The notes: generated by a model from the letters alone, not told the origin. DNA of 64,000 bases from JAXDMK01 sp963790325 (GCA_963790325.1 CAWBNY010000003.1:1116001-1180000); one strand, 5' to 3'. Counted from the first letter of the stretch, positions 48,755 to 58,671 are shown. Numbers and translations: made by a program.

Positions 48755-50008
48755 CTACCCGTGGAGGTGGCAGGCGACCAGCCGGCCGGCGACCTCCTGC
48801 AGGACTGGCTCCGATCCTGCCTGGAGGCGCACCCGCACCCGGTCGCCGTCGACCTCGACGGTGGTCACCGCGGTCAGGACCCGGTGGGCCCGCTCGTCCC
48901 GCAGCCGGCGGAGGAGGTCGGCCACCGCCTGGCCGCCCCGGGGGAAGACGACCTCGTGGGCGGACACCTGCAGATCGCCCAGGGGGCCGACCAGGGGGGA
49001 CTCGGCGTCCAGCAGGCTGACGTCGGTCCAGCGCTCCTCCAGGGCCGACGCCAGGTCGCGGCCCTCCCAGCCGCAGGGGGCGAACCCGTCCGGGCACCTC
49101 GGGTGGAAGCGGCAGCCACCGGGCGGGTCGACGGCGTCGGGCACCTCGCCCGAGGGGAGCCGGCGGTGGACGTCCCGTCGGGTGGGGTCGGGGGACGGGA
49201 CCGCCTCCAACAGAGCCCGGGTGTAGGGGTGATGGGGGGTTGCGTAGACGGTGGCCGAGGGGCCCGTCTCGACCACCCTCCCCAGGTAGAGGATGGCGAT
49301 GCGGTCGCACACGAACTTGGCCGTGGCCAGGTCGTGGGTGATGAAGACGTAGGTGAGGCCGAGCTCCCGCTTGAGGTCGAGGAGGAGCTCGAGGATCTTG
49401 GCCCGCACGCTCATGTCGAGCATGGCCACCGGCTCGTCGGCCACCACCAGGCTCGGCCGGGTGACGAGGGCCCGGGCGATCACCACCCGTTGCTTCTGGC
49501 CCCCCGACAGGTCCTCCGGGTAGCGGTCGAGGAAGGCGTCGGGGGGACAGATCCCCACCCGGTCGAGCATCTCCGCCGCCTGCCGGCGGGCGTCGGCCCG
49601 GTCGGTGGCCAGGCCGTGGACCCGCAGGGGGTGGGCCACCGCGTCGCCGATCGTCATGGCCGGGTTGAGGGCGGCGTGGGGGTCCTGGAACACGGGTTGC
49701 ATCCGCCGCCGGAGCGGTCGCAGCTCGGCCTCCGACAGGTGGGTGATGTCCCGTCCCTCGAACTCGACCGTCCCCTCCGCCGGCTCCACCAGCCGCAGCA
49801 TCGTCCGCCCGAGGGTGGTCTTGCCGCTCCCGCTCTCCCCCACCAGGCCGAAGATCTCCTCCCGGCGCACTTCGAGGTCGACACCGTCCACCGCCCGCAC
49901 CCACGCCGACGGCCGGCCCACCAACGAGCCGAGGAAGCCGCCCCGCACCGGGAAGGCGGTGCGCACGCCGGCCAGCCGGAGGAGGGGCGGGGCGGGGGCG
50001 GGGGTCAC
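48755..50008 (-). CDS. Peptide-type ABC transporter ATP-binding protein 2 (DppF/OppF-like)
   Basis: A 417-residue ATPase with Walker A GESGSGKTTLGR, signature LSGGQKQRVVIARAL, Walker B VVADEPVAMLD and THDLATAKF. The usual Dpp/Opp C-terminal Cys-rich region (CRFHPRCPDGFAPC) is present but is followed by an insert of about 90 residues before the final VACHLHG. The GTG at 50008 overlaps the previous stop by 4 bp, so it ends the importer operon. The insert is not explained. Confidence 0.9.
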   Translation of the reverse strand: MTPAPAPPLLRLAGVRTAFPVRGGFLGSLVGRPSAWVRAVDGVDLEVRREEIFGLVGESGSGKTTLGRTMLRLVEPAEGTVEFEGRDITHLSEAELRPLRRRMQPVFQDPHAALNPAMTIGDAVAHPLRVHGLATDRADARRQAAEMLDRVGICPPDAFLDRYPEDLSGGQKQRVVIARALVTRPSLVVADEPVAMLDMSVRAKILELLLDLKRELGLTYVFITHDLATAKFVCDRIAILYLGRVVETGPSATVYATPHHPYTRALLEAVPSPDPTRRDVHRRLPSGEVPDAVDPPGGCRFHPRCPDGFAPCGWEGRDLASALEERWTDVSLLDAESPLVGPLGDLQVSAHEVVFPRGGQAVADLLRRLRDERAHRVLTAVTTVEVDGDRVRVRLQAGSEPVLQEVAGRLVACHLHG

Positions 50009-52098
50009 TGGAGCACCGCCGGCAGGAGCGGGTCGTCGGCGGCCTCCCGGCGGCCGGTGGGCACCCAGCGCCGGCCCGGGTGGCGGGGGTCGGCCCCGGG
50101 GTGGAGGTGGCAGGCGACCCGTGACCCGTCGTCGGTGGTGGCGAAGGCCGGCACCTGCTCCCGGCAGGCGGCCATGGCGAAAGGGCAGCGGGGGGCGAAG
50201 CGGCACCCGGGGGGCGGGTGGAGGAGGTCGGGCGGCGAACCGGGGATCGAGGACAGGCTGTGGGTGTCGAGGCTGATCACGCTGGCCAGCAGGCCCTGGG
50301 TGTAGGGGTGGCCGGGGTTGGCGAACACCGGTCCCACCCGCCCCTCCTCCACGATCCGGCCGGCGTACATCACCGCCAGCCGGTCGCAGGTCTGGGCCAC
50401 GATCCCGAGGTTGTGGGTGATGAGGACGAGGGCCATCCGCGACCGGCGCCGGAGGTCGTCGAGGATCTCCAGGATCTGGGCCTCGACGATGACATCGAGG
50501 CTGGTGGTGGGCTCGTCGGCCACCACCACCGCCGGGTCGAGGACGATGCCGAGGGCGATCATGATCCGCTGGCGCATGCCCCCCGAGAACTCGTGGGGGT
50601 AGTGCCGGGTCCGGGTGGGCGGGATGCGCATGGCGGCCAGGGCGGCCGCGGCCATAGTCCGGGCCTGCCGCCGGGTCACCTCCGGGCGGTGGGCCCGGAT
50701 CGTCTCCACGAAGTGGTCCTCCACCCGCTGGAGGGGGTCGAGGCGGGTCATCGGCTCTTGGAAGATCAGCGCCACCTGCTCCCCCCGGGCCGTGCGCCGC
50801 CCGGCCGGGTCCAGGGCGGACAGCTCCACCCCGCCGACGACGACCCGGCCCGCCACCGTGGCCCCGCCCGGGAGGATGCCGAGGATCCCCCGTCCGAGGG
50901 TGGACTTGCCGCACCCGCTCTCCCCGACGAGCCCGACCGACTCGCCCCGGCCCACGTCGAGGCTGATGCCGTCGACCGCCACCACGGGCCCCCGGGCCGA
51001 GGCGTACGTCACCCGCAGGTCGCGCACCGACAGGGCCACATCGCTCGTAATCGGGGCCGCCACCACGCCGGGCGGGCCGGTCACCACCGCCGGATCCTCC
51101 GCCGGCGCGGCGCCGCCCGGCGCCGCGCCCGTCGCGGCCAAGTCCTCGGCCGGCGTGGTCGCGGCGGCGGCGACGGCCCGCTCGACCACCACCGCGCCGG
51201 GCACGACCGCCCCCACGCCGACCCCGCGCCGCCGGAGCAGGGGGTTGACGATGTCGTTGATCCCCTCCCCGAGCAGGGTCAGGCCGGTGACGAGGGCCAG
51301 GATGAACAGCCCCGGGAACAGCGACGTCCACCAGAAGCCGTTGGCCACGTCGCCGATGGCCCGGGAGATGTCGTAGCCCCACTCCGCGGCCGGGATGGGC
51401 ACCCCGTAGCCGAGGAAGCCGAGGGCGGCCAGGGTCAGGATGGCGTCGGCCGCGTTGACGGTGAAGATCACCGGCACCGACTGGACCACGTTGAACAGCA
51501 CGTAACGGCCGACCACCGTCCGCCGCTTCGCCCCCATGGCCCGGGCCGCCTCCACGAACGTCTCCTCCCGCACCGCCAGCGTGTGGTTGCGAACCACCCG
51601 GAAGTACTGGGGGACGTAGATCACGGAGATGGATATCGCCGCCGCCGGCACCCCGGGGCCCACCCACCGGGCCAGGGCGAAGGCGGCCACGATGGCCAGC
51701 AGGAGGCTGGGGAAGGCGTACATGGCGTCCATCACCAACACCAGGACCCGGTCCGGCCACCGTCCGGTGTAGCCCGCGACCAGGCCCAGCGGCACCCCGA
51801 TCACCATGGCCACGGCGGTGGACAGGATGACCACCTGGAACGCCAGCCGGGTCCCGTAGACCACCCGGGAGAACACGTCGTAGCGCAGGTTGGTGGTGCC
51901 GAACCAGTGGTCGCCGCTGGGCCGCCCCAGCTGGGGCAGGCCCCGGTACTGGGCCTCCCCGTAGGGCGCCACCAGCGGCGCGAACACGGCCATGACCAGG
52001 AAGAAGCCCGTGATCACGCCCCCCGCCACCAGCAGCCGGCGGGCGGTCGGGTGCGTCGTGCGCCACAGCTTGCGCAGCCGGGCCGCCCGCTTGCTCAC
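50005..52098 (-). CDS. Fused permease-ATPase of a peptide-type ABC transporter (DppC-DppD)
   Basis: A 697-residue protein. Residues 1-290 are a DppC-like permease: a first helix, then five more, and the EAA loop EAARAMGAKRRTVVGRYVLF. A Gly/Ala/Pro-rich linker (about 295-355) joins it to a full DppD/OppD-like ATPase with Walker A GESGCGKSTLGR, signature FSGGMRQRIMIALGI, Walker B VVADEPTTSLD and the C-terminal Cys-rich segment CRFAPRCPFAMAAC. These are normally two genes. The GTG at 52098 overlaps the dppB stop. The order of parts is permease then ATPase, which places the ATPase on the cytoplasmic side, as needed. Confidence 0.9.
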   Translation of the reverse strand: MSKRAARLRKLWRTTHPTARRLLVAGGVITGFFLVMAVFAPLVAPYGEAQYRGLPQLGRPSGDHWFGTTNLRYDVFSRVVYGTRLAFQVVILSTAVAMVIGVPLGLVAGYTGRWPDRVLVLVMDAMYAFPSLLLAIVAAFALARWVGPGVPAAAISISVIYVPQYFRVVRNHTLAVREETFVEAARAMGAKRRTVVGRYVLFNVVQSVPVIFTVNAADAILTLAALGFLGYGVPIPAAEWGYDISRAIGDVANGFWWTSLFPGLFILALVTGLTLLGEGINDIVNPLLRRRGVGVGAVVPGAVVVERAVAAAATTPAEDLAATGAAPGGAAPAEDPAVVTGPPGVVAAPITSDVALSVRDLRVTYASARGPVVAVDGISLDVGRGESVGLVGESGCGKSTLGRGILGILPGGATVAGRVVVGGVELSALDPAGRRTARGEQVALIFQEPMTRLDPLQRVEDHFVETIRAHRPEVTRRQARTMAAAALAAMRIPPTRTRHYPHEFSGGMRQRIMIALGIVLDPAVVVADEPTTSLDVIVEAQILEILDDLRRRSRMALVLITHNLGIVAQTCDRLAVMYAGRIVEEGRVGPVFANPGHPYTQGLLASVISLDTHSLSSIPGSPPDLLHPPPGCRFAPRCPFAMAACREQVPAFATTDDGSRVACHLHPGADPRHPGRRWVPTGRREAADDPLLPAVLQ

Positions 52099-53123
52099 TG
52101 GAACCGGATCCGGGGGTCGACCCACGCCGAGACCACGTCGATCACCAGGCTCACGCCCACCACGAACAGGGCGTAGAACGTCACCAGCCCCTGGACGGCG
52201 GTGTAGTCCCGGTTCTGGAGGAACTGGTAGAGCGACAGGCCGATGCCGGGCCAGGTGAAGGTGGCCTCGGTGAGGACCGCCCCGCCCAGCAGCAGGGCGA
52301 ACTGCAATCCCACGATCGTCACCACCGGCACCAGGGCGTTGCGGAAGGCGTGGTTGAACAGCACCCGGCGCTCGCCGATGCCCCGGGCCCGGGCCGCCTC
52401 CACGTAGTCCGACTTGAGGGTCTGGAGCATGTTGACCCGGACCAGGCGGATGAAGATGCCGCCGATCACCATCCCCAGGGTCGCCGCGGGCAGGGTCAGG
52501 TACCGCAGGGCGCTGCCGAGCGACTCCCAGTCCCCGGTGAGGACGGCGTCGACCAGGAACAGGTTGGTGATCGACCGGGGCTCCTGGAAGGGCGCGATCC
52601 GGCCGCCGGTCGGCAACCAGTGGAGCTGGATGGAGAACAGCAGCTGCAACATGATCCCCAGCCAGAAGATCGGCGCCGCGTACAGGAGGATGCCGAGCAG
52701 CCGACCCCCGACGTCCAACGCCGAGTCGCGGAAGCGGGCGGCCAGCGCCCCCACGAACACGCCCACCCCGATCGCCACGACCATGGCCGCCAGGGTCAGC
52801 TCGAGGGTGGCCGGGAAGCGGTCGGCGATGGTGGTGCGCAGCGGGCGGTTGGTGGTGATGGCCCGCCCGAAGTCACCCCGGCTCACGTCGGCCAGGTACG
52901 ACGTGTACTGCTGCCACAGCGGCCGGTCGAGGCCCAGGTCGTGACGGATCTGGTCGGCCCGGGCGTCGGACACCCGGTCCCCCAGGGTGGCTGTCACCGG
53001 GTCCCCCGGCGCCACCCGCAGGAGGAGGAAGGTGACCGTCAGCAGTATCAGCAGCATGGGCACGGCCAGCAGCAACCGGGCCAGCACGTAGGCCCGCAGC
53101 GAGCCCCTTCCCGACGAGGACAC
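52095..53123 (-). CDS. Peptide-type ABC transporter permease (DppB-like)
   Basis: A 342-residue permease with an N-terminal helix and five more, and the EAA loop EAARARGIGERRVLFNHAFRN. It starts with the typical pattern VLARLLLAVPMLLILLTVTFLLLRVAPGDP. With the fused DppC-like part it forms the channel. The GTG at 53123 is used. It lies 13 bp after the binding-protein gene and overlaps the next gene by 4 bp. Confidence 0.92.
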   Translation of the reverse strand: MSSSGRGSLRAYVLARLLLAVPMLLILLTVTFLLLRVAPGDPVTATLGDRVSDARADQIRHDLGLDRPLWQQYTSYLADVSRGDFGRAITTNRPLRTTIADRFPATLELTLAAMVVAIGVGVFVGALAARFRDSALDVGGRLLGILLYAAPIFWLGIMLQLLFSIQLHWLPTGGRIAPFQEPRSITNLFLVDAVLTGDWESLGSALRYLTLPAATLGMVIGGIFIRLVRVNMLQTLKSDYVEAARARGIGERRVLFNHAFRNALVPVVTIVGLQFALLLGGAVLTEATFTWPGIGLSLYQFLQNRDYTAVQGLVTFYALFVVGVSLVIDVVSAWVDPRIRFQ

Positions 53124-53136
53124 CCCCGTCAGTGGG

Positions 53137-54762
53137 TCAGGACTTCTCGATCAGGAAGAAGCGCAGCAGCTGGATGGGGTCGAGGACGATGCCCGTGACC
53201 CCGTCGACGGTGGCCGCGAACTGGGAGATCTGGAAGATCGGGACGTACGGCGTCTGCTCGGCCATGTAGGCCTGGGCCTGCTTGACGGTCGCCGTCCGGG
53301 ACGCCGGGTTCTGGTCGCGCTGCTGGGCGTGGACCAGGTCGAGCATGACCGGGTCCTCCCACTTGGCCGGGTCGAACACGTTGGGGTCGGCGAAGGGCTC
53401 GAGGTAGTCGTCGACGTCGAGGTAGTCGGGGTACCACCCCATGAGGAACAGCGGCATCTCCCCCGCCCGCCGCTTGTTCCCGTACTCGGCCCACTCCACG
53501 TTGGAGATGCTGACGTTGAACCGGCCGGTGTCGGTGAGGCTGCGGGCGATCACCTGGGCGATGGCCGGCTCGGTGTCGCCGTAGTGGGTGGGGCTGAACC
53601 AGAAGTCGAGGTCGACCTTCTGGCCCTCGGGCACGCCGGCGGCGGTGAGGAACTGGTCGACCCTGGCCTTGTCGGGCGAGTCCCCGTAGAGCTCGCTCCA
53701 CTTGGGTTCGTGGGCGCTGGCGAAAGAGGTCGGGATCATCGACGCCAGGGGGACGCCCGTCCCCTTGAGGACCTCGGTGACCACCGCGTCGCGGTCGACG
53801 GCGGCCGCCACCGCCCGGCGCAGGTTGAGGTTGTCGAACGGCGGCTTGGTCACGTTGAAGACCAGGTAGCGGATGCCCGGACCCTCGCCCTCGACCACCT
53901 GGAAGCCGCTCTGGCTGCGGAAGAAGGCGAGGTCGTCGGGCTGGAGGGCCCGGTAGGCGACGTCGACCTCCTTGTTCTGGAGGGCGAGCTTCAGGGCCGA
54001 CGACGTGTTGAACAGGCGGATGAGGACGGTGTCCGTCTTGGCCGGGGTGCCCCAGTAGTCGGGGTTGGCCTCGAGGGTCAGGGACTCCTTCTCCCGGTAG
54101 GAGGTGATCGTGTAGGGACCGGTGCCGACGACGGTGTCGGTCTTGTACTTGGCCTGGACGGCCGGACCCTCCTCGCTGCCGGCGAGCACGTGGTCCTGGT
54201 AGGCGGTGGGGCTGACGATGCTGGCCACGGTGAACGCGAGCCGGGACAGGAAGGTGACGTTGGCCGCGGAGAGGGTGATCTCGACCGTGGTCGGGGACGG
54301 GGTGGCGATGCTGGCGATGCCGTCGAGGAGGAACCCGGCCGCCTCCGCGTCCTTGCGACCGAAGTCACGGGCCCGTTCGAGGGAGAACTTGACCGCCGCC
54401 GAGTCGAGGGCGGTGCCGTCGTGGAACTTCACGTCGTCCCGGAGTTGGAACGTGTAGACGGTGCCGTCGGCCGAGACGGTGGGCAGGGCTGCGGCCAGCA
54501 GCGGCGTCGGCTCGGTGCCGTCGGGGGCGTAGGTGACCAAGGTCTCGGCCACGTTGAAGTCGATCGTCGACGCGAACAGGTCGTAGGCCTGGGCCGGGTC
54601 GAAGCTGTTCTGGAGCGAGTCGGTGGTGCCGACCACGATCGAGTCGGACGCGGCGCCAGTCCCCCCACCGCCGGCGCTGTCGTCGTCACTGCCACAGGCG
54701 ACCGCCACCAGGCAGAAGACCACCAGCACCGCCAGACGGCCTCCCCAAGCCCTGCTCCTCAT
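53137..54762 (-). CDS. Peptide/nickel-type ABC transporter binding lipoprotein (family 5)
   Basis: A 541-residue family-5 binding protein. The signal peptide RLAVLVVFCLVAVAC ends in a lipobox with Cys23. The body has VYTFQLRDDVKFHDGTALDSAAVKFSLER and VVGTGPYTITSYREKESLTLEANPDYWG, both typical of this family. It should bind oligopeptides, nickel chelates or another ligand outside the cell. It leads the operon with dppB, the fused permease-ATPase and the second ATPase. The ligand cannot be predicted. Confidence 0.92.
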   Translation of the reverse strand: MRSRAWGGRLAVLVVFCLVAVACGSDDDSAGGGGTGAASDSIVVGTTDSLQNSFDPAQAYDLFASTIDFNVAETLVTYAPDGTEPTPLLAAALPTVSADGTVYTFQLRDDVKFHDGTALDSAAVKFSLERARDFGRKDAEAAGFLLDGIASIATPSPTTVEITLSAANVTFLSRLAFTVASIVSPTAYQDHVLAGSEEGPAVQAKYKTDTVVGTGPYTITSYREKESLTLEANPDYWGTPAKTDTVLIRLFNTSSALKLALQNKEVDVAYRALQPDDLAFFRSQSGFQVVEGEGPGIRYLVFNVTKPPFDNLNLRRAVAAAVDRDAVVTEVLKGTGVPLASMIPTSFASAHEPKWSELYGDSPDKARVDQFLTAAGVPEGQKVDLDFWFSPTHYGDTEPAIAQVIARSLTDTGRFNVSISNVEWAEYGNKRRAGEMPLFLMGWYPDYLDVDDYLEPFADPNVFDPAKWEDPVMLDLVHAQQRDQNPASRTATVKQAQAYMAEQTPYVPIFQISQFAATVDGVTGIVLDPIQLLRFFLIEKS

Positions 54763-54852
54763 CGCAGCCTCCCCAGAACGCCGAATCGGACCCGGCCCGC
54801 AGTGTATGGCTACCGGCCGCCGGTGCCGGGTCCCGCCACCGCGGACGTGAGC

Positions 54853-55599
54853 TCAGGTCTGGCGCAGACGTTGGGCGAGCCAGCGGGCGTCCGCCACCGC
54901 ATGGCCGGAGTCGTCGTTGTTGAAGTAGGCGTAGACGTCGTGGCCCCGGCCCAGCCAGTACGCCATGCGCTCGACCGGCCAGAACAGGCCGTCGGGTCCG
55001 TAGCGCCCCTGGTAGGGCCGAGCCCGGGCGTGGGGGCCGTGGAACCGCCAGTACGACCAGTCGGTGGTCTGCTCCCACGGGATGCCCTCGAGCAGGTCGT
55101 GGATGCACAGCGCGGCCCGGTGGCGGCGGAGGACCTCGTAGACCTCCTCGTGCAACCACGACGGCTCCCGTAGCTCGACCGCCCACCGCCGGTCGTCCGG
55201 TGCCGCGGCCAGGAACTCGTCGAGCCGGGCCGCATCCCGCTTCCAGTTGGGTGGGAGCTGGACGAGCGTCGGTCCGGCGCAGCCGCCGAGGCGCCCGACC
55301 CGGTCGAGGTGGTTGGGCAGCCACGAGCGGGCGTCGTTGAGCTTCATCCGGTGGGTGCCGAACTGGCCCAGCTTCAGGGCGTACACGAAGCGGGGCGGGG
55401 CCTGGGCCGCCCACCGGCCCACCGTCGCCTCCGTGGGCAGGCGGTAGAACGTGTTGTTGACCTCAACGGTGTCGAAGATCGACGCGTAGTGCTCGAACCA
55501 CCGCCGTTGGGGCAGCTCGGAGGGGTAGACCACCCCCCGCCAGTGCTCGTACGCCCACCCCGAGCAGCCCACGTGGGCCCGGCCCCGGCCGGCCGTCAC
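54853..55599 (-). CDS. DUF72 (YecE-like) protein
   Basis: A 248-residue protein of the DUF72 family, a TIM-barrel-like fold of unknown function. It has VGCSGWAYEHWRGVVYP, FDTVEVNNTFYRLPT and FVYALKLGQFGTHRMKLND at the N-terminal half and YAYFNNDDSGHAVADA at the end, all family hallmarks. The GTG at 55599 is used. It lies 10 bp after the lepA stop on the same strand, so it may be co-transcribed with lepA. Confidence 0.9.
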   Translation of the reverse strand: MTAGRGRAHVGCSGWAYEHWRGVVYPSELPQRRWFEHYASIFDTVEVNNTFYRLPTEATVGRWAAQAPPRFVYALKLGQFGTHRMKLNDARSWLPNHLDRVGRLGGCAGPTLVQLPPNWKRDAARLDEFLAAAPDDRRWAVELREPSWLHEEVYEVLRRHRAALCIHDLLEGIPWEQTTDWSYWRFHGPHARARPYQGRYGPDGLFWPVERMAYWLGRGHDVYAYFNNDDSGHAVADARWLAQRLRQT

Positions 55600-55609
55600 G
55601 CCTCCGGCC

Positions 55610-57397
55610 TCATTCCTCGAGGCGGAGGGCGGAGATGAACGCCTCCTGCGGGACCTCGACCCGCCCGATCGACTTCATCCGCTTCTTGCCCTCCTTCTGC
55701 TTGTCGAGGAGCTTGTTCTTGCGGGTGATGTCGCCGCCGTAGCACTTGGCGATGACGTCCTTGCGGACCGCCTTCACCGTGGTCCGGGCGATGATGCGCC
55801 CGCCGATGGCGGCCTGGATGGGGACGTCGTACTGCTGGCGGGGGATCAACTCCCGCAGCTTCTCCGTCATCCGCCGTCCGTACTCCTCCGACCGCGACTT
55901 GTGCAGGATGGTGCTGAAGGCGTCCGCCGGCTGGCCGTTGAGGAGGAGGTCGACCTTGACCAGGTCGCTCTCCTCGTAGCCGTCGGGCTCGTAGTCGAGG
56001 CTGGCGTAGCCCTTGGTGCGGCTCTTGAGCTGGTCGAAGAAGTCGATGATGACCTCGGCCAGGGGTACCCGGTAGACCAGCTCCAGGCGCTCGGGCGAGA
56101 GGTACTCCATCTTCTTCATCTCCCCTCGCCGGCCCTGGCACAGGTCGATGACAGCGCCGGTGTAGTCCGCCGGCAGGAGGATGGTGACGGTGAGGAACGG
56201 CTCCTCGATCGACTTGAGCTTGTTGGGCGGCGGCATGTCGGCCGGGTTGTCGACCTCGACCGTCTCGCCACCGACCAGGTGGGCCCGGTACTCCACCGAC
56301 GGCACGGTGGCGATGAGGCTGAGGTCGAACTCCCTTTCGAGGCGCTCGCGGACGATCTCCATGTGCAGCAGGCCGAGGAACCCGCACCGGAAGCCGAAGC
56401 CGAGGACCCCGCTCGTCTCCGGCTCGAAGGTGAACGAGGAGTCGTTCAGGCGGAGCCGGTCGAGGGCGTCGCGGAAGTCGGAGTAGTCGTCGCCGTCGAC
56501 CGGATACAGGCCGCAGAACACCATCGGCTTGGGCTCGCGGTAGCCGACGAGGGCTTCGCCGGTCGGGCGGCCGGCCTCGGTGACGGTCTCGCCCGACCGG
56601 GCCTCGCTCACGTCCTTGATGCCCGCCACCAGGTAGCCGACCTCGCCCGGGCCCAGCTCCGCGATCGGGGTGAGGGCGGGGGCCCGCACGCCCACCTCGT
56701 CGGCGTCGTGGACGGCCCCGGCCTGGATGAACCGGAGGCGGGAGCCGGTGGAGAGCACGCCGTTGAACACCCGCACCGCGCTGATCACACCCCGGTACTG
56801 GTCGTACATGGAGTCGAAGATGAGAGCCTGCAGCGGCGCCTGGGGGTCGCCCGTCGGCGGCGGGATCCGGGCGCAGGCGGCGTCGAGCAGCTCGGCCACC
56901 CCCTGGCCGGTCTTGGCGCTGATGCGCAGGATCGTGCTGCGGTCGATCCCGAGCACCTGCTCGATCTCCTGCTCGACCCGTTCGGGCTCGGCCGCCGGCA
57001 GGTCGACCTTGTTGACCACGGCCACGATCTCGAGGTTGGCCTCGATGGCCTGGTAGCAGGTGGCCAGCGTCTGGGCCTCGATGCCCTGGGTGGCGTCGAC
57101 CAGGAGGATGGCCCCCTCGCACGCGGCCAGGGAGCGGGACACCTCGTAGCCGAAGTCGACGTGACCGGGGGTGTCGATGAGGTGGATGGTGTGCCCTTTC
57201 CAGGGCAGGCGGACGTTCTGGGCCTTGATGGTGATGCCACGCTCCCGCTCGAGGTCCATCGAGTCGAGGTACTGCTCCCGCATGTCGCGGGCGTCGACCG
57301 CCCCCGTCAACTCCAGGATCCGGTCGGACAGGGTGGTCTTGCCGTGGTCGATGTGGCTGATGATCGACAGGTTGCGGATGCGGTCGCGGGAGATCAT
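55610..57397 (-). CDS. lepA: Elongation factor 4
   Basis: LepA/EF-4 is a translational GTPase that acts on ribosomes during initiation or stalled elongation. The 595-residue protein has the G motifs SHIDHGKTTL, the switch region RGITIKAQ, DTPGHVDF and VNKVDLPAA, and the LepA-specific C-terminal domain (AAIGGRIIARTTVKAVRKDV and KNKLLDKQKEGKKRMK). The ATG at 57397 is the family start. The upstream frame is open but does not match. Confidence 0.96.
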   Translation of the reverse strand: MISRDRIRNLSIISHIDHGKTTLSDRILELTGAVDARDMREQYLDSMDLERERGITIKAQNVRLPWKGHTIHLIDTPGHVDFGYEVSRSLAACEGAILLVDATQGIEAQTLATCYQAIEANLEIVAVVNKVDLPAAEPERVEQEIEQVLGIDRSTILRISAKTGQGVAELLDAACARIPPPTGDPQAPLQALIFDSMYDQYRGVISAVRVFNGVLSTGSRLRFIQAGAVHDADEVGVRAPALTPIAELGPGEVGYLVAGIKDVSEARSGETVTEAGRPTGEALVGYREPKPMVFCGLYPVDGDDYSDFRDALDRLRLNDSSFTFEPETSGVLGFGFRCGFLGLLHMEIVRERLEREFDLSLIATVPSVEYRAHLVGGETVEVDNPADMPPPNKLKSIEEPFLTVTILLPADYTGAVIDLCQGRRGEMKKMEYLSPERLELVYRVPLAEVIIDFFDQLKSRTKGYASLDYEPDGYEESDLVKVDLLLNGQPADAFSTILHKSRSEEYGRRMTEKLRELIPRQQYDVPIQAAIGGRIIARTTVKAVRKDVIAKCYGGDITRKNKLLDKQKEGKKRMKSIGRVEVPQEAFISALRLEE

Positions 57398-57446
57398 GGG
57401 TTCCCGCCATTGTCCTACAGGGGCGGCGGCGGTTCCGCCGCCGGGC

Positions 57447-58181
57447 CTACTTCCGGCCTTGGCGGATCTGGGCCAGGCCGTTGGCCATCTGGTCGAACAG
57501 GTCGGCCATGAGGGGGGCGTCGACGAGCATCGGCGAGTGGCCCCCGGGCAGCTCGATGGCATCGACGCCCAGCCAGTTCTTGGCCACCCAGCGGGACCAC
57601 TCCGGGTTAACCGAGCGGTCCTCGGTGCACAGCACGTAGGCCGCGGGCGCGGTGGGGATGGCCTGGAGGGGGTTGTCCTGGTTGGCCGGGGTCCACGCCT
57701 GGCGGCGCATCTGGCGGGCCGACTCCCTGGCCACCAGCGGCGGGCAGTCGTGGAAGAAGGCCCGGATGGCGGCGTCCTCCGGCCACGACGTCGAACCGTC
57801 GTCGTGGGTGACCTGGTGGGACGACAGCTCGGCCCACTCCGGGGAGAAGGTGTCCTTGGCCACCCCCATGGGCTTGCCCGGTTCGGGGAGGAAGGCGCAC
57901 AGAAAGATCAGCCCCGCCACCGGCCGGTGCTCGGCCACCACCGGGATGGTCAGACCGCCGATGGAATGGCCGACGGCGATGAGGTCGTCGTCGGGTGGAC
58001 CTCCGGCGCCGTCGATCGCCTTCTCGACGACGGCGGCGTACTCGGCGATGCCGGCGTCGACGTCCTCCGTGGGCAGGTCGGGGGCCACGACGGTGTGGCC
58101 CATCTTGCGCAGTTCGACGGCGAGGGGCGCCCAGCACCATCCGCCGAACCAGGCGCCGTGGACGAGGGCAAAGGTGGCCAT
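57447..58181 (-). CDS. Alpha/beta hydrolase
   Basis: A 244-residue hydrolase with the nucleophile elbow GHSIGG (Ser near residue 73), the oxyanion region LVHGAWFGGWCW at the start, and a C-terminal GGHSPMLVDAP that carries the catalytic His. The family includes salicylate/methyl-ester esterases and hydroxynitrile lyase-like enzymes. The substrate is unknown. A short inverted repeat (CGCCCC, GGGGCG) separates it from the next upstream gene on the same strand. Confidence 0.9.
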   Translation of the reverse strand: MATFALVHGAWFGGWCWAPLAVELRKMGHTVVAPDLPTEDVDAGIAEYAAVVEKAIDGAGGPPDDDLIAVGHSIGGLTIPVVAEHRPVAGLIFLCAFLPEPGKPMGVAKDTFSPEWAELSSHQVTHDDGSTSWPEDAAIRAFFHDCPPLVARESARQMRRQAWTPANQDNPLQAIPTAPAAYVLCTEDRSVNPEWSRWVAKNWLGVDAIELPGGHSPMLVDAPLMADLFDQMANGLAQIRQGRK

Positions 58182-58200
58182 CGCCCCAGCCTAGGGGCGC

Positions 58201-58671
58201 TCACAGGGTTGGGTCGTCGCCTCGCAGCGGGAACCGGACCAGGTCGGCGAGAAGCGATGCGGCGGCCCGCGCCATCGCCCCCCGGCCCACGTCGAGGTCG
58301 ACGCAGAGCTCGGCGCCCCCGCTGCTGCGGGCCCATGGGGGCCGCAGCTCGAGCTGGAAGCAGGCCCGCAGGAGGAGACGGTTGGCGTCGCCCGGCTTGG
58401 GCCGGGCCGACACGGTGAGGTTGGGCTCGGAGAACGTGACGGGGGCGGCGGCCGGGTCACGGGCGGCGGCGTTGACCAACCACCGCACCAGGTGTTTGGC
58501 CTCCCACGTGGTCAGGCACGGGTCGACGACCTCCCACGTCCCGGCGGACGACACCACCCGCACCGAGACGAGCAGCCAGTTGGAGTCCCACGGGTCGGTT
58601 CCGTCGGCCGGGAACTGGTAGCCGACGACCCGCAGCTCGAGCTCGTTGCCCTCCAGCCCGGCCAGCAGCAC
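58201..58671 (-). CDS. WapI-like (putative immunity) domain protein
   Basis: A 156-residue protein. LELRVVGYQFPA, DSNWLLVSVRV and WEVVDPCLTTWEAKHLVRWL are a pattern I recall from WapI-type immunity and related small proteins. No toxin with WapA-like repeats is in the window, so it may be an orphan or may have another role. The GTG at 58671 is chosen because the frame upstream is antisense to the rpsT promoter and start. It is 65 bp from the divergent rpsT and 19 bp before the hydrolase gene. Confidence 0.6.
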   Translation of the reverse strand: MLLAGLEGNELELRVVGYQFPADGTDPWDSNWLLVSVRVVSSAGTWEVVDPCLTTWEAKHLVRWLVNAAARDPAAAPVTFSEPNLTVSARPKPGDANRLLLRACFQLELRPPWARSSGGAELCVDLDVGRGAMARAAASLLADLVRFPLRGDDPTL

